Positions 1 to 8,004 of a DNA stretch of 64,000 nucleotides are shown here, in pieces. Source of the DNA: Paraburkholderia sediminicola. Its GTDB lineage: Bacteria > Pseudomonadota > Gammaproteobacteria > Burkholderiales > Burkholderiaceae. The notes beneath the pieces were generated by a model, which ran no database searches, was not told the origin of the DNA, and saw only the letters and a list, made by a program, of their open reading frames with translations. The stretch's first letter is position 1. The number at the start of each line of letters is the position of its first letter. The position numbers were made by a program, and so were the translations under genes. The DNA is taken from assembly GCF_902859805.1 (NCBI RefSeq), contig NZ_CADIKC010000012.1, positions 1-64,000 on the forward strand. Reading direction: 5' to 3'.

Positions 1-20
1 CAGGATCAAACTCTTCAGTT
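1..20 (-). rRNA. 16S rRNA gene, 5' end only
   Basis: Read on the minus strand, these bases are the conserved 16S 5' end (AACTGAAGAGTTTGATCCTG). The rest of the gene lies beyond base 1. The exact mature 5' nucleotide is uncertain by one or two bases. Confidence 0.95.
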
Positions 21-321
21 CAAACCTGTTACTGTTTTTCGGGCTCTTTCGAACCCGGTCGCTCACTCAACGTACTGACGAATGATCATCCTGCCGGCGT
101 GAATCCACCCCGACAGGAAAACCTTCCTTTAATACTAGTGTGAGACTTGATACTTTCGCTTCCGGCAGACCCCGAAGAGTCCACCAGCGCGTCGCGCATC
201 AAGCGCCCACACTTATCGGCTGTTAATTTTTAAAGATCGCTTACGCATTCACTACCGAACCCGCGCCTCACTTCAACCACCCGGCACCGCTTCGTTCTGC
301 GTCGCTGCATCAGCAGCAGAG
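21..321 (-). other. rrn leader region with boxA
   Basis: Untranslated leader between the proximal rrn promoter and the 16S 5' end on the minus strand. At 221-238 the minus strand reads GATCTTTAAAAATTAACA, which resembles the boxA antitermination element (core CTTTAA) recognised by NusB/NusE in rRNA operons. No convincing protein gene lies here. Confidence 0.75.
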
Positions 322-328
322 AAACGAG

Positions 329-357
329 ATTATGAAGGCTCTTTTTCGTTTCGTCAA
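329..357 (-). promoter_or_regulatory. rrn promoter, proximal (P2-like)
   Basis: Minus strand: -35 TTGACG (352-357) and -10 CATAAT (329-334), separated by exactly 17 bases. It lies about 310 bases upstream of the 16S start. An A-rich stretch lies just upstream and could act as an UP element. The promoter is predicted from consensus only. Confidence 0.7.
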
Positions 358-444
358 CAACATTTTTTCGCTTTCGCTTAAAACCTTGTTGACGCTACAG
401 CCGCTGGTTTCCGCCGCGGCCCTCGTTCGCAAACGAGGAGGCGA

Positions 445-500
445 ACTATAGGCGAACATCAGTCATGTGACAAGGCTTTGACGAAAATCTTTTTTTGGCG
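445..500 (-). promoter_or_regulatory. rrn promoter, distal (P1-like) with UP-like tract
   Basis: Minus strand: -35 TTGTCA (468-473) and -10 TATAGT (445-450) with a 17-base spacer, preceded by an A/T-rich tract (about 481-497) typical of rRNA UP elements. The expected transcription start is near 438. There an inverted repeat begins (421-438, arms CCTCGTT/AACGAGG), so the nascent RNA would start with a hairpin. The UP tract abuts the stop codon of the upstream esterase gene, so this promoter fires downstream of a gene read in the same direction. Confidence 0.75.
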
Positions 501-502
501 AC

Positions 503-1771
503 TCACTTCCGGGTCGAATTCACTACAGCCGCCACCGGAACCGCGTCGGCCATTGCGGTGTACCCTGCGTCGCTGGGATGGATATGGTCACCACTGTCAA
601 AGGCGCGCTGCAAGCGACTCGGTTGCGCCGGGTCGCGTAGCGCAGCGTCAAAATCGACAACACCGTCGAAAGCGTGGCTGCTTCGAATCCACTGATTGAC
701 CGCCAGCCGGATACTCTCCCGCGGCGCCGGCAGCGATGCCGGCGTCAACGTTGCGCCGAACACCTTGACGCCACGGCGCCGTGCATCCGCAATCACTCGC
801 TGGTAGCCGGCGATCAGATCGGCGGCTGTCACCGAGGTATGCGGAAAGTCGCAGTCGAGGCCGCTACGCGCCGGCATCTCCGCGAAGTTGATGTCGTTGA
901 TTCCGATCAGCAGAATCGCCGTCTTCACGCCCGGGCGCTCCAGCACGTCCCGGTCGAAACGCCGGACAAGCGCGTCGCCGTAGCACGGCGAGTCGCTCAA
1001 CAAGCGATTGCCGCTGATGCCAAGATTAACGATCGCCGTCGAGTGGTCGCCAGTGCTGGCAAACCGGCGAGCCAGCGCGTCCGGCCAGCGCCGGTTCTGA
1101 TTCAGGCTCGAACGCATACCGTCGGTGATCGAATCACCGATCGCGGCGACAGCGGCCGACGACGGCGCATCCACCGACAAACCCGTCACCCACACGTATT
1201 GCGTGAAACGGCCACGAAACGAGTCAGCGGAAGTATCGGCAGTGTGATTACCCGGTGCAGAAACGTAATTCAGCTGATTCGAGACCCGGTGCCATGCCAC
1301 GATCCGCTGCTCTGGCCCCATGAACGCACTGATCGCGTAAGGTGCGCCCTCGGCGATGTCGATCACAACAGGATCGCTGTCCAACTCGGCGCCCGGCGGT
1401 ACGCTCACCGAGCTCTTGCCACCGAACGTCACCCGCGCGTTCCCATTGCCCAGCGCCGCCGCGCCGCCGGCCGAGCGCGCAATGCGCAGCTCGTCGATGA
1501 CGAGCGCCGTCTTGCCGTATTCGTTGCTGAGATGGACTCGTGCGGTTTTTCCGGACAACGTCGGATAGACGATCTGGCGCGCCGTTCGCCCAGCGACCTC
1601 CGGGGCGTGATACAGGGGCGGCAAATCCGACCGTTGGGGAATGGGTTGCAACGCCGTAGCCCATGCGGTAACCCAGTGCGTCGGGGCGTCGGCGGCAAAA
1701 ACAGTCGGGGAAACGGCGAATTGGCAAAGCAGCGCCGCGCTACATGCGGCAGCCAGAGTGCGAAAGGTCAT
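503..1771 (-). CDS. secreted SGNH/GDSL-family esterase
   Basis: Encodes about 422 residues. I start at the ATG at 1771 because it opens a standard signal peptide (MTFRTLAAACSAALLCQF..., cleavage near VFA-AD); a start 16 codons upstream would bury it. Numbered from that longer form, GDSITDG (228-234) holds the nucleophile serine, NLGISGN (265-271) and GIND (306-309) give the oxyanion blocks, and DHIHPS (411-416) supplies the catalytic Asp/His. The enzyme is therefore an exported SGNH hydrolase acting on ester-linked acyl or acetyl groups; the substrate is unknown. About 190 residues between the signal peptide and the GDSL block form an N-terminal domain. No terminator is visible before the rrn promoter that follows. 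Confidence 0.88.
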   Translation of the reverse strand: MTFRTLAAACSAALLCQFAVSPTVFAADAPTHWVTAWATALQPIPQRSDLPPLYHAPEVAGRTARQIVYPTLSGKTARVHLSNEYGKTALVIDELRIARSAGGAAALGNGNARVTFGGKSSVSVPPGAELDSDPVVIDIAEGAPYAISAFMGPEQRIVAWHRVSNQLNYVSAPGNHTADTSADSFRGRFTQYVWVTGLSVDAPSSAAVAAIGDSITDGMRSSLNQNRRWPDALARRFASTGDHSTAIVNLGISGNRLLSDSPCYGDALVRRFDRDVLERPGVKTAILLIGINDINFAEMPARSGLDCDFPHTSVTAADLIAGYQRVIADARRRGVKVFGATLTPASLPAPRESIRLAVNQWIRSSHAFDGVVDFDAALRDPAQPSRLQRAFDSGDHIHPSDAGYTAMADAVPVAAVVNSTRK

Positions 1772-2096
1772 TCGGGTGGTCAAGTTCGAGGCGAAACGTG
1801 CATTGTGCCCGATCGCCATCGCTGTCGCGGCTGACCGCGCAAACTCCTATCGGGCGATCACCCGCGGCTGGTCGCGGGGCTACGTCGTCGAACATACCGC
1901 GAGCGGCGGCATGGGTCTCGGCGAACTGCGAGCAACCGTACGTATTCGGCCCGCTCGGCCCAAGAGCTCCCTCACTGGGACTTCAAAAGCGATGTCGGCG
2001 AAGCAGTTATTCGCATGACGATGCACAGCGCGCGCTTCGCCCACATGAACCCATCTGCGCAACAGCCATTCAGTGCTTGCGCAGACCTACCGCCCA

Positions 2097-3719
2097 TCAA
2101 GCCGCCGGCACTCCAACCATCTTCAACGCAAGCGCTTCGGCCACTTCGATCCCGTCGATGGCCGCCGAGTAGATCCCGCCGGCATAACCTGCGCCCTCAC
2201 CGGCCGGATACAAGCCCTCGACATTCATGCTCTGATAGTCATCCCTGCGCCGCACGCGAATCGGCGACGACGTTCTCGTCTCAACACCCGTCAACACCGC
2301 GTCATGCATGGCAAAACCAGCAATCTTCTTATCCATTTGCGGCAGCGCTTCGCGGATCGCTTCGATCACGTAATCCGGCAGCGCGGTGCTGAGATCCGTG
2401 GGATGCACGCCCGGTTTGTAGGACGGCACCACCGAACCCAGCGACGTGGACGGCCGCCCGGCTATAAAGTCGCCGACCAACTGGCCCGGCGCCATATAGT
2501 TGCCGCCACCCAACTCGAACGCCCGCTCTTCCCATTTGCGCTGAAACGCAATGCCGGCTAACGGGCCGCCTGGGTAATCGTCCGGCGTGATACCGACGAC
2601 AATCCCGGCATTGGCATTGCGCTCGGCCCGTGAATACTGGCTCATGCCGTTGGTCACCACGCGGCCCGGCTCGGAAGTCGCAGCGACCACGGTGCCGCCA
2701 GGACACATGCAGAAGCTATAAACGGCGCGCCCGTTGCTGCAGTGATGCACGACCTTATAGTCGGCGGCGCCCAGTTGCTTGTGGCCCGCGAACTTGCCGA
2801 AACGGCTGCGATCGATCAACCCTTGTGGGTGTTCGATCCGGAAACCGAGCGAAAACGGCTTCGCTTCGATATAGACGCCGCGGTCGTTCAGCATCTGGAA
2901 GGTATCGCGCGCGCTATGGCCGACCGCCAGCACCACGTGGTCACAGCGCAGATGCTCGCCCGTCGACAACTTGAGCCCGCGCACCTTGCCCTGCTCGATC
3001 TCGATATCGTCGACCCGCGTCTCGAAGCGCACTTCGCCGCCCAGCTCGTGAATGGTCGCGCGCATCTTTTCGACCATGCTGACGAGGCGGAACGTGCCGA
3101 TATGGGGCCGGCTCAGAAAAAGAATGTCCTCTGGCGCACCCGCGCGGACGAACTCATCGAGCACCTTGCGGCCGTAGTGCTTCGGATCCTTGATCTGACT
3201 GTAGAGCTTGCCGTCCGAGAACGTGCCCGCGCCGCCTTCGCCGAACTGCACATTCGATTCAGGATTGAGCACCGACTTGCGCCACAGCCCGAAAGTGTCC
3301 TTGGTGCGCTCGCGCACGGCCTTGCCGCGCTCGAGAATGATCGGACGAAAGCCCATCTGGGCAAGGATCAGTCCGGCAAACAGGCCGCACGGCCCCATGC
3401 CGATCACGACCGGGCGCGGGGAAGTCGACTGCTCCGGCGCTTTAGCGACAAAACGGTACGTCATGTCCGGCGTCACAGCGCAGTGGGGCACGTCGGCGAG
3501 CCGCTTGAGCGCGGCCGCTTCATCCTTCACCTCGACGTCGACGATGTAAGTGAGCTTGATGTCGGCGCGCTTGCGGGCGTCATGCGCGCGACGAAACACG
3601 GTGTATCGGATGAGCCCGTCCTCGCCCACGCCGAGTTCAGCGAGACGCGCGCGGACGGCGGCTTCGAGAACGCTTTCGGGGTGATCGAGCGGGAGTTTAA
3701 TTTCGCTTAGACGTAACAT
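2097..3719 (-). CDS. FAD-dependent dehydrogenase (COG2509-like)
   Basis: A 540-residue flavoprotein when started at MLRLSEIKL (3719), which is the usual N terminus of this family. An ATG six codons upstream is possible, and the open frame extends still further without homology. After an approximately 100-residue N-terminal domain comes the dinucleotide-binding motif VVIGMGPCGLFAGL followed by an acidic strand end (ILERG). FGEGGAGTFSDGKLYSQ and the C-terminal AGEGAGYAGGI are hallmark blocks. The family is an uncharacterised FAD oxidoreductase related to geranylgeranyl-reductase-like flavoproteins; the substrate is not known. It is transcribed away from the paa operon, and the roughly 215-base gap between them holds the paaA promoter. 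Confidence 0.85.
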   Translation of the reverse strand: MLRLSEIKLPLDHPESVLEAAVRARLAELGVGEDGLIRYTVFRRAHDARKRADIKLTYIVDVEVKDEAAALKRLADVPHCAVTPDMTYRFVAKAPEQSTSPRPVVIGMGPCGLFAGLILAQMGFRPIILERGKAVRERTKDTFGLWRKSVLNPESNVQFGEGGAGTFSDGKLYSQIKDPKHYGRKVLDEFVRAGAPEDILFLSRPHIGTFRLVSMVEKMRATIHELGGEVRFETRVDDIEIEQGKVRGLKLSTGEHLRCDHVVLAVGHSARDTFQMLNDRGVYIEAKPFSLGFRIEHPQGLIDRSRFGKFAGHKQLGAADYKVVHHCSNGRAVYSFCMCPGGTVVAATSEPGRVVTNGMSQYSRAERNANAGIVVGITPDDYPGGPLAGIAFQRKWEERAFELGGGNYMAPGQLVGDFIAGRPSTSLGSVVPSYKPGVHPTDLSTALPDYVIEAIREALPQMDKKIAGFAMHDAVLTGVETRTSSPIRVRRRDDYQSMNVEGLYPAGEGAGYAGGIYSAAIDGIEVAEALALKMVGVPAA

Positions 3720-3867
3720 GAGTACCGGGGGATGCATGAAGGCCGCAAATCGCGGCCAATTCGCAATTTTATAGGTTATGTGTCGGCGCGGGGCGGCGAC
3801 GCTCGTGAAACACCTCGCCGACGAGCCCGAGGTGTCGCTATCGAAAAGAGCCATTCGTCTCAAAAAA

Positions 3868-3899
3868 TTTATTAACCGACCGGTCGGTTGGTTTATACT
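3868..3899 (+). promoter_or_regulatory. paaA promoter with PaaR-type operator
   Basis: A perfect 16-base palindrome, AACCGACCGGTCGGTT, lies at 3874-3889. A -10-like TATACT follows at 3894-3899, with only a weak -35 in the AT-rich bases before the palindrome. The operator thus fills the promoter spacer, the geometry of TetR repression. The TetR gene at 8832-9440 is the natural candidate binder, and phenylacetyl-CoA the expected inducer from known PaaR systems. Confidence 0.8.
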
Positions 3900-3935
3900 G
3901 CGCACACACAGACAACTTCCGCTGAGAGCGTCCCC

Positions 3936-4934
3936 ATGTACACGCAATCCCTGGATATCCCCGGCAATGTCGCCCCGCTCGACGCGGCAGCGAGTTCGCC
4001 CGAGCAGTCGCAATTCGACGCGGTCATGGCCGCCGACGGCAAGATCGAAGCGCAGGACTGGATGCCTGAGGCCTACCGCAAGACGCTGGTGCGGCAAATC
4101 TCGCAGCACGCGCATTCTGAGATCGTCGGCATGCTGCCGGAAGGCAACTGGATCTCACGCGCGCCGAGCCTAAAGCGCAAAGCGATCCTGCTGGCCAAAG
4201 TGCAGGACGAAGCCGGCCACGGCCTCTATCTATATAGCGCGGCCGAAACGCTCGGCGTGTCGCGCGACCAGTTGATCGCGGCGCTCCACTCAGGCAAAGC
4301 CAAATATTCGAGCATCTTCAACTACCCGACGCCTACGTGGGCGGATGTCGGCGTGATCGGCTGGCTGGTGGACGGCGCGGCGATCATGAATCAGATTCCA
4401 CTGTGCCGCTGCACTTACGGCCCTTATGCCCGCGCAATGATCCGCATCTGCAAGGAAGAGTCGTTCCATCAGCGCCAGGGCTTCGACGCGCTGATGTCGA
4501 TGATGAGCGGCACGGAAGCGCAGCGCGAGTTGGTCCAGCAAGCTGTGAACCGCTGGTGGTGGCCGGTGCTGATGATGTTCGGCCCGAGCGACAAAGACTC
4601 GATCCACAGCAACCAGTCGTCGAAATGGGGCATCAAGCGCATCTCGAACGACGATCTGCGCCAGAAATTCGTCGACGCAACGGTCGACCAGGCCAAGGTG
4701 CTCGGCGTCACGCTGCCGGACCCTGATCTGAAGTGGAACGAAGCGCGCGGCCAGCACGACTACGGCGACATCGACTGGGAAGAGTTCTGGCGCGTCGTGA
4801 ATGGCGACGGCCCGTGCAACCGCGAACGCCTCGCGACCCGCGTGAAAGCACACGACGACGGCGCCTGGGTACGCGAAGCCGCCCTTGCCCATGCCGAAAA
4901 GCAGCGTCAGCGCGCGCAACAGCAAGCTGCCTAA
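3936..4934 (+). CDS. paaA: phenylacetyl-CoA 1,2-epoxidase subunit PaaA
   Basis: A 332-residue catalytic subunit of the multicomponent oxygenase that epoxidises the ring of phenylacetyl-CoA. Started at MYTQSLDIPG (3936); an in-frame codon 16 residues earlier overlaps the promoter. Ferritin-like carboxylate-bridged di-iron motifs are visible: DEAGHG (E92, H95) and KEESFH (E175, H178). Length is close to other beta-proteobacterial PaaA. First gene of paaABCDE, immediately behind the palindromic operator, so probably repressed until phenylacetyl-CoA accumulates. Confidence 0.96.
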   Translation: MYTQSLDIPGNVAPLDAAASSPEQSQFDAVMAADGKIEAQDWMPEAYRKTLVRQISQHAHSEIVGMLPEGNWISRAPSLKRKAILLAKVQDEAGHGLYLYSAAETLGVSRDQLIAALHSGKAKYSSIFNYPTPTWADVGVIGWLVDGAAIMNQIPLCRCTYGPYARAMIRICKEESFHQRQGFDALMSMMSGTEAQRELVQQAVNRWWWPVLMMFGPSDKDSIHSNQSSKWGIKRISNDDLRQKFVDATVDQAKVLGVTLPDPDLKWNEARGQHDYGDIDWEEFWRVVNGDGPCNRERLATRVKAHDDGAWVREAALAHAEKQRQRAQQQAA

Positions 4935-4972
4935 CCGCGGCGACAAGCCAGGAAGAAACAGCAACCACATTT

Positions 4973-5063
4973 CATGGGATCGGACTAAGCGCTAAAGCGC
5001 TAACTCCGGTCGACCGCTTTGCATGGGACCGGACTAAGCGCTAAAGCGCTAACTCCGGTCGAC
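4973..5063 (+). repeat. two tandem copies of a 42-base palindromic repeat
   Basis: Copies at 4973-5014 and 5022-5063 differ at one base and are offset by 49 bases. Each contains AGCGCTAAAGCGCT, a perfect 6-base-arm inverted repeat with AA between, inside an imperfect larger stem (GGACT...CTCCGG). The pair fills the paaA-paaB gap inside an otherwise compact operon. Likely RNA-level role (stability, processing or differential expression of paaA relative to paaBCDE), or a small mobile intergenic repeat. Confidence 0.9.
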
Positions 5064-5077
5064 ACAGGAGATCAGCG

Positions 5078-5362
5078 ATGAACAAGGAATGGCCGATTTG
5101 GGAAGTCTTCGTGCGCAGCAAGCAGGGACTCGACCATAAACACTGCGGCAGCCTGCATGCCGCCGACGCGCCGATGGCGCTGCGCATGGCGCGCGACGTC
5201 TACACGCGCCGCCAGGAAGGCGTGAGCATCTGGGTGGTGCCGTCCTCGGCAATCACGGCGTCCGCGCCGGAAGACAAGGCTGAGCTGTTCGAACCGGCTG
5301 GCGACAAGATTTATCGCCACCCGACGTTCTACACGCTCCCCGACGAAGTCAACCACATGTAA
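5078..5362 (+). CDS. paaB: phenylacetyl-CoA epoxidase subunit PaaB
   Basis: A 94-residue small subunit starting MNKEWPIWEVFVRSKQG, typical of PaaB in start and length. PaaB holds no metal; it bridges the PaaA/PaaC heterodimers in the oxygenase complex. ACAGGAGATCAGCG before the ATG gives a strong ribosome site, placed just after the second tandem repeat. paaC begins 8 bases after the stop. Confidence 0.95.
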   Translation: MNKEWPIWEVFVRSKQGLDHKHCGSLHAADAPMALRMARDVYTRRQEGVSIWVVPSSAITASAPEDKAELFEPAGDKIYRHPTFYTLPDEVNHM

Positions 5363-5370
5363 GCGCGGCC

Positions 5371-6174
5371 ATGACCATCACGCCCCAACATCTGCAGTAC
5401 GTGCTGCGCCTCGCGGATACCGCGCTGATCCTCGGTCAGCGCAATGCCGAGTGGTGCGGTCACGGCCCGATCCTCGAAGAGGACATCGCGCTGTCGAACA
5501 TGAGTCTGGATCTGATCGGCCAGGCGCGCCTGCTGTACACGCACGCCGCGTCGCTGGAACAGCAACTCACCGGCAAAAGCCGCACGGAAGATGACTACGC
5601 GTACTTCCGCGCGGAGCGCGAGTTCGCCAACTACACGCTGGCCGAGTTGCCGCATTACGGCCCGCTCGCCGGCACGGCGCAAGCCGAGAAGGACTACGCC
5701 GTCACGATCGTGCGCAATTTCCTGTACTCGACGCTGATGGCGCATCTGTGGACTGCCCTTACGACATCGAAGGATGAACAGCTTGCTGCGATCGCCTCGA
5801 AATCGATCAAGGAAACCAGCTATCACGTGCACCATGCGAGCGAGTGGCTGATTCGTTTCGGCGACGGCACGGACGAGTCGCATCGCCGCGCGCAAGCCGC
5901 ATTGGACTATCTGCTGCCGTACACCCGCGAGTTCTTTAGCGCGGACGCCGTGGAAGAAGCCATTGCCGCCGCCGGCATCGGGCCGCTGACGTCGGACCTC
6001 GAGGCAGCATGGCTCGAAGACGTCCAGACCACGCTCGACCAGGCCACGCTCAAGCTCCCCGAAGCGGTCAAGCACATCACGGCAGGCAAGCATGGCGAGC
6101 ACTCGGAGCACATGGGCTTCGTGCTGGCCGAAATGCAAAGCCTCGCGCGCCAGCATCCCGGCGCCACCTGGTAA
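5371..6174 (+). CDS. paaC: phenylacetyl-CoA epoxidase subunit PaaC
   Basis: A 267-residue structural partner of PaaA with the same ferritin-like fold but no conserved di-iron site. Recognisable blocks include LADTALILGQRNAEW near the start, LDLIGQARLLYTHA, and KETSYHVHHASEWLIRFGDG in the middle. Required for substrate binding by PaaA in characterised systems. Lies between paaB and paaD in the standard order. Confidence 0.95.
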   Translation: MTITPQHLQYVLRLADTALILGQRNAEWCGHGPILEEDIALSNMSLDLIGQARLLYTHAASLEQQLTGKSRTEDDYAYFRAEREFANYTLAELPHYGPLAGTAQAEKDYAVTIVRNFLYSTLMAHLWTALTTSKDEQLAAIASKSIKETSYHVHHASEWLIRFGDGTDESHRRAQAALDYLLPYTREFFSADAVEEAIAAAGIGPLTSDLEAAWLEDVQTTLDQATLKLPEAVKHITAGKHGEHSEHMGFVLAEMQSLARQHPGATW

Positions 6175-6217
6175 GCACGCACCCGAGCGCTCAACCGGAA
6201 CCCAACGGAACTTTACG

Positions 6218-6760
6218 ATGACGACCTCGACTGCCATGCCCACCGCCGACGCCACGCTCGAGCGCGCCTGGGCCGTGCTCGAAACGGTGCCCGATCCGGA
6301 AATCCCGGTGGTATCGATTCGTGAACTCGGCATTCTGCGCGACGTGCGCCGCGCCGCCGATGGCACGCTCGAAGTCGTGATCACGCCGACCTATTCCGGT
6401 TGCCCGGCGATGTCGCAGATCGCCGAAGACGTCGCGCATGCGCTCGATGTCGCTGAACTGAAACCGTATCGGATCGCCACTGTGCTGGCGCCAGCCTGGA
6501 CCACCGACTGGATGACCGCCGACGCCCGCGAAAAATTGCGCGCCTATGGCATCGCGCCGCCCACGGGCAATTGTGGTTCAGCCGCGCCGGCGCAGGAAAA
6601 AGTGCTGCGTTTCATGCCGCGCGCGCTGCCGGCACCGTCGTGCCCCCGTTGCGGCTCGGCCCACACCGAACGCCTCGCGCAATTCGGCTCGACGGCCTGC
6701 AAGGCCTTGTACCGCTGCATCGATTGCCGCGAACCCTTCGACTACTTCAAACCATACTGA
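6218..6760 (+). CDS. paaD: PaaD, Fe-S assembly factor for the epoxidase
   Basis: A 180-residue protein with an N-terminal MIP18/DUF59 domain (VPDPEIPVVSIRELGIL, then TPTYSGCPAM) and a C-terminal zinc-ribbon-like Cys set (C142, C145, C161, C167, C170). PaaD is thought to mature the Fe-S cluster of PaaE or the complex. Started at MTTSTAMP (6218) because the upstream in-frame extension overlaps paaC and is not family-like. paaE starts one base after its stop, so the two are probably translationally coupled. Confidence 0.93.
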   Translation: MTTSTAMPTADATLERAWAVLETVPDPEIPVVSIRELGILRDVRRAADGTLEVVITPTYSGCPAMSQIAEDVAHALDVAELKPYRIATVLAPAWTTDWMTADAREKLRAYGIAPPTGNCGSAAPAQEKVLRFMPRALPAPSCPRCGSAHTERLAQFGSTACKALYRCIDCREPFDYFKPY

Positions 6761-6761
6761 T

Positions 6762-7850
6762 ATGGCTACCCCGCAATTTCATCCGCTGCGTATCCGCGAA
6801 GTGCGGCCCGAAACCGCCGACGCGGTCTCGGTCGCCTTCGAAGTCCCTGTCGAACTGCGCGACCACTATCGCTTCACGCAGGGCCAGTTCGTCACGCTGA
6901 AAACGCACATCGACGGCGAGGAAACGCGCCGTTCGTATTCAATCTGCGTCGGCGTCACCGATTACGATCGCGACGGCGAACTGCGCATCGGCATCAAGCG
7001 TGTGCGCGGCGGGCGTTTCTCGAACTTCGCGTTCGACACGCTGCAACCCGGCCATACCATCGACGTGATGACGCCGGACGGCCGCTTCTTCACGCATCTC
7101 AACGCGGACCAGGGCCAGCAGTACATCGCGTTCTCCGGCGGCTCGGGCATCACGCCGGTGCTCGCGATCATCAAAACCACGCTGGAAATCGAGCCGCGCA
7201 GCACCTTCACACTGGTGTACGGCAACCGCAGCGTCGATCAGATCATGTTCGCGGAAGAGCTCGAAGATCTGAAGAACCGCTTCATGAACCGCTTCGTGCT
7301 CTATCACGTGCTGTCCGACGATCTGCAGGACGTCGAGCTGTTCAACGGCGTGCTCGACCAGGAGAAGTGTGCCGCCTTCATCGACAACCTGCTGCCGGCC
7401 GACGCCATCGACGAAGCCTTCATCTGCGGTCCCGGCCCGATGATGGATGCAGCCGAGGCCGCGCTGAAAGCCGCCGGCGTGCCTTCGGAGAAAGTGCATG
7501 TGGAGCGCTTCGGTTCGCCGCTGCCGCAAGCGGGCGTGCCGCCGGTCGAAATCACCGACGACACCCCGGCCGCCGACCTCGAAATCGTCCTCGACGGGAA
7601 ACGGCGCAAGCTGCGCCTGCCGTATCAGGGCGTGAGCGTGCTCGACGTCGGCCTGCGTGCCGGCCTCGCGCTGCCTTATGCGTGCAAGGGCGGCGTCTGC
7701 TGCACCTGCCGCGCGAAGGTGCTCGAAGGTGAGGTGAAGATGGAAAAGAACTACACCCTGGAAGAACACGAAATCCGCGACGGTTTCGTGCTGACCTGCC
7801 AATGCCATCCGATCAGCGATCGCGTGGTGGTGAGTTACGACGAGCGTTGA
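6762..7850 (+). CDS. paaE: phenylacetyl-CoA epoxidase reductase PaaE
   Basis: A 362-residue electron-transfer subunit passing electrons from NADPH via FAD to a plant-type 2Fe-2S cluster and on to PaaA. FAD domain near the N terminus (RRSYSICVG), NAD(P) domain (FSGGSGITPVLAI, FICGPGPMMDAA), and ferredoxin cysteines C308, C313, C316 and C346. Starts one base after paaD ends. Followed by a hairpin terminator at 7918, so the core operon may end here. Confidence 0.95.
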   Translation: MATPQFHPLRIREVRPETADAVSVAFEVPVELRDHYRFTQGQFVTLKTHIDGEETRRSYSICVGVTDYDRDGELRIGIKRVRGGRFSNFAFDTLQPGHTIDVMTPDGRFFTHLNADQGQQYIAFSGGSGITPVLAIIKTTLEIEPRSTFTLVYGNRSVDQIMFAEELEDLKNRFMNRFVLYHVLSDDLQDVELFNGVLDQEKCAAFIDNLLPADAIDEAFICGPGPMMDAAEAALKAAGVPSEKVHVERFGSPLPQAGVPPVEITDDTPAADLEIVLDGKRRKLRLPYQGVSVLDVGLRAGLALPYACKGGVCCTCRAKVLEGEVKMEKNYTLEEHEIRDGFVLTCQCHPISDRVVVSYDER

Positions 7851-7917
7851 ATCGAGCGCAGCGGGTGGCCATGCGACGCCCGCAACGCTTTCAGCAGGTC
7901 CGCGATGCGCTTACACT

Positions 7918-7967
7918 AGGGGCCGCTCGCGATCGGACATCTGTCCCGATCGATGAGCGGCCCCTTT
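7918..7967 (+). terminator. terminator after paaE
   Basis: Long, slightly imperfect stem: AGGGGCCGCTCGCGATCGG (7918-7936) pairs with CCGATCGATGAGCGGCCCCT across a 9-base loop, followed by TTTCGTCATTTGCGTTTTTT. Probably limits read-through into the DUF1835 gene and paaR. Confidence 0.75.
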
Positions 7968-8004
7968 CGTCATTTGCGTTTTTTGCCAGCCCAAGCCACT
8001 GCCG

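Noticed and set aside
674..1834. 386-residue plus-strand open frame over the SGNH gene
   Set aside because: Arg/Gln-rich translation typical of antisense frames in GC-rich DNA; the minus strand carries a clear GDSL hydrolase with signal peptide.
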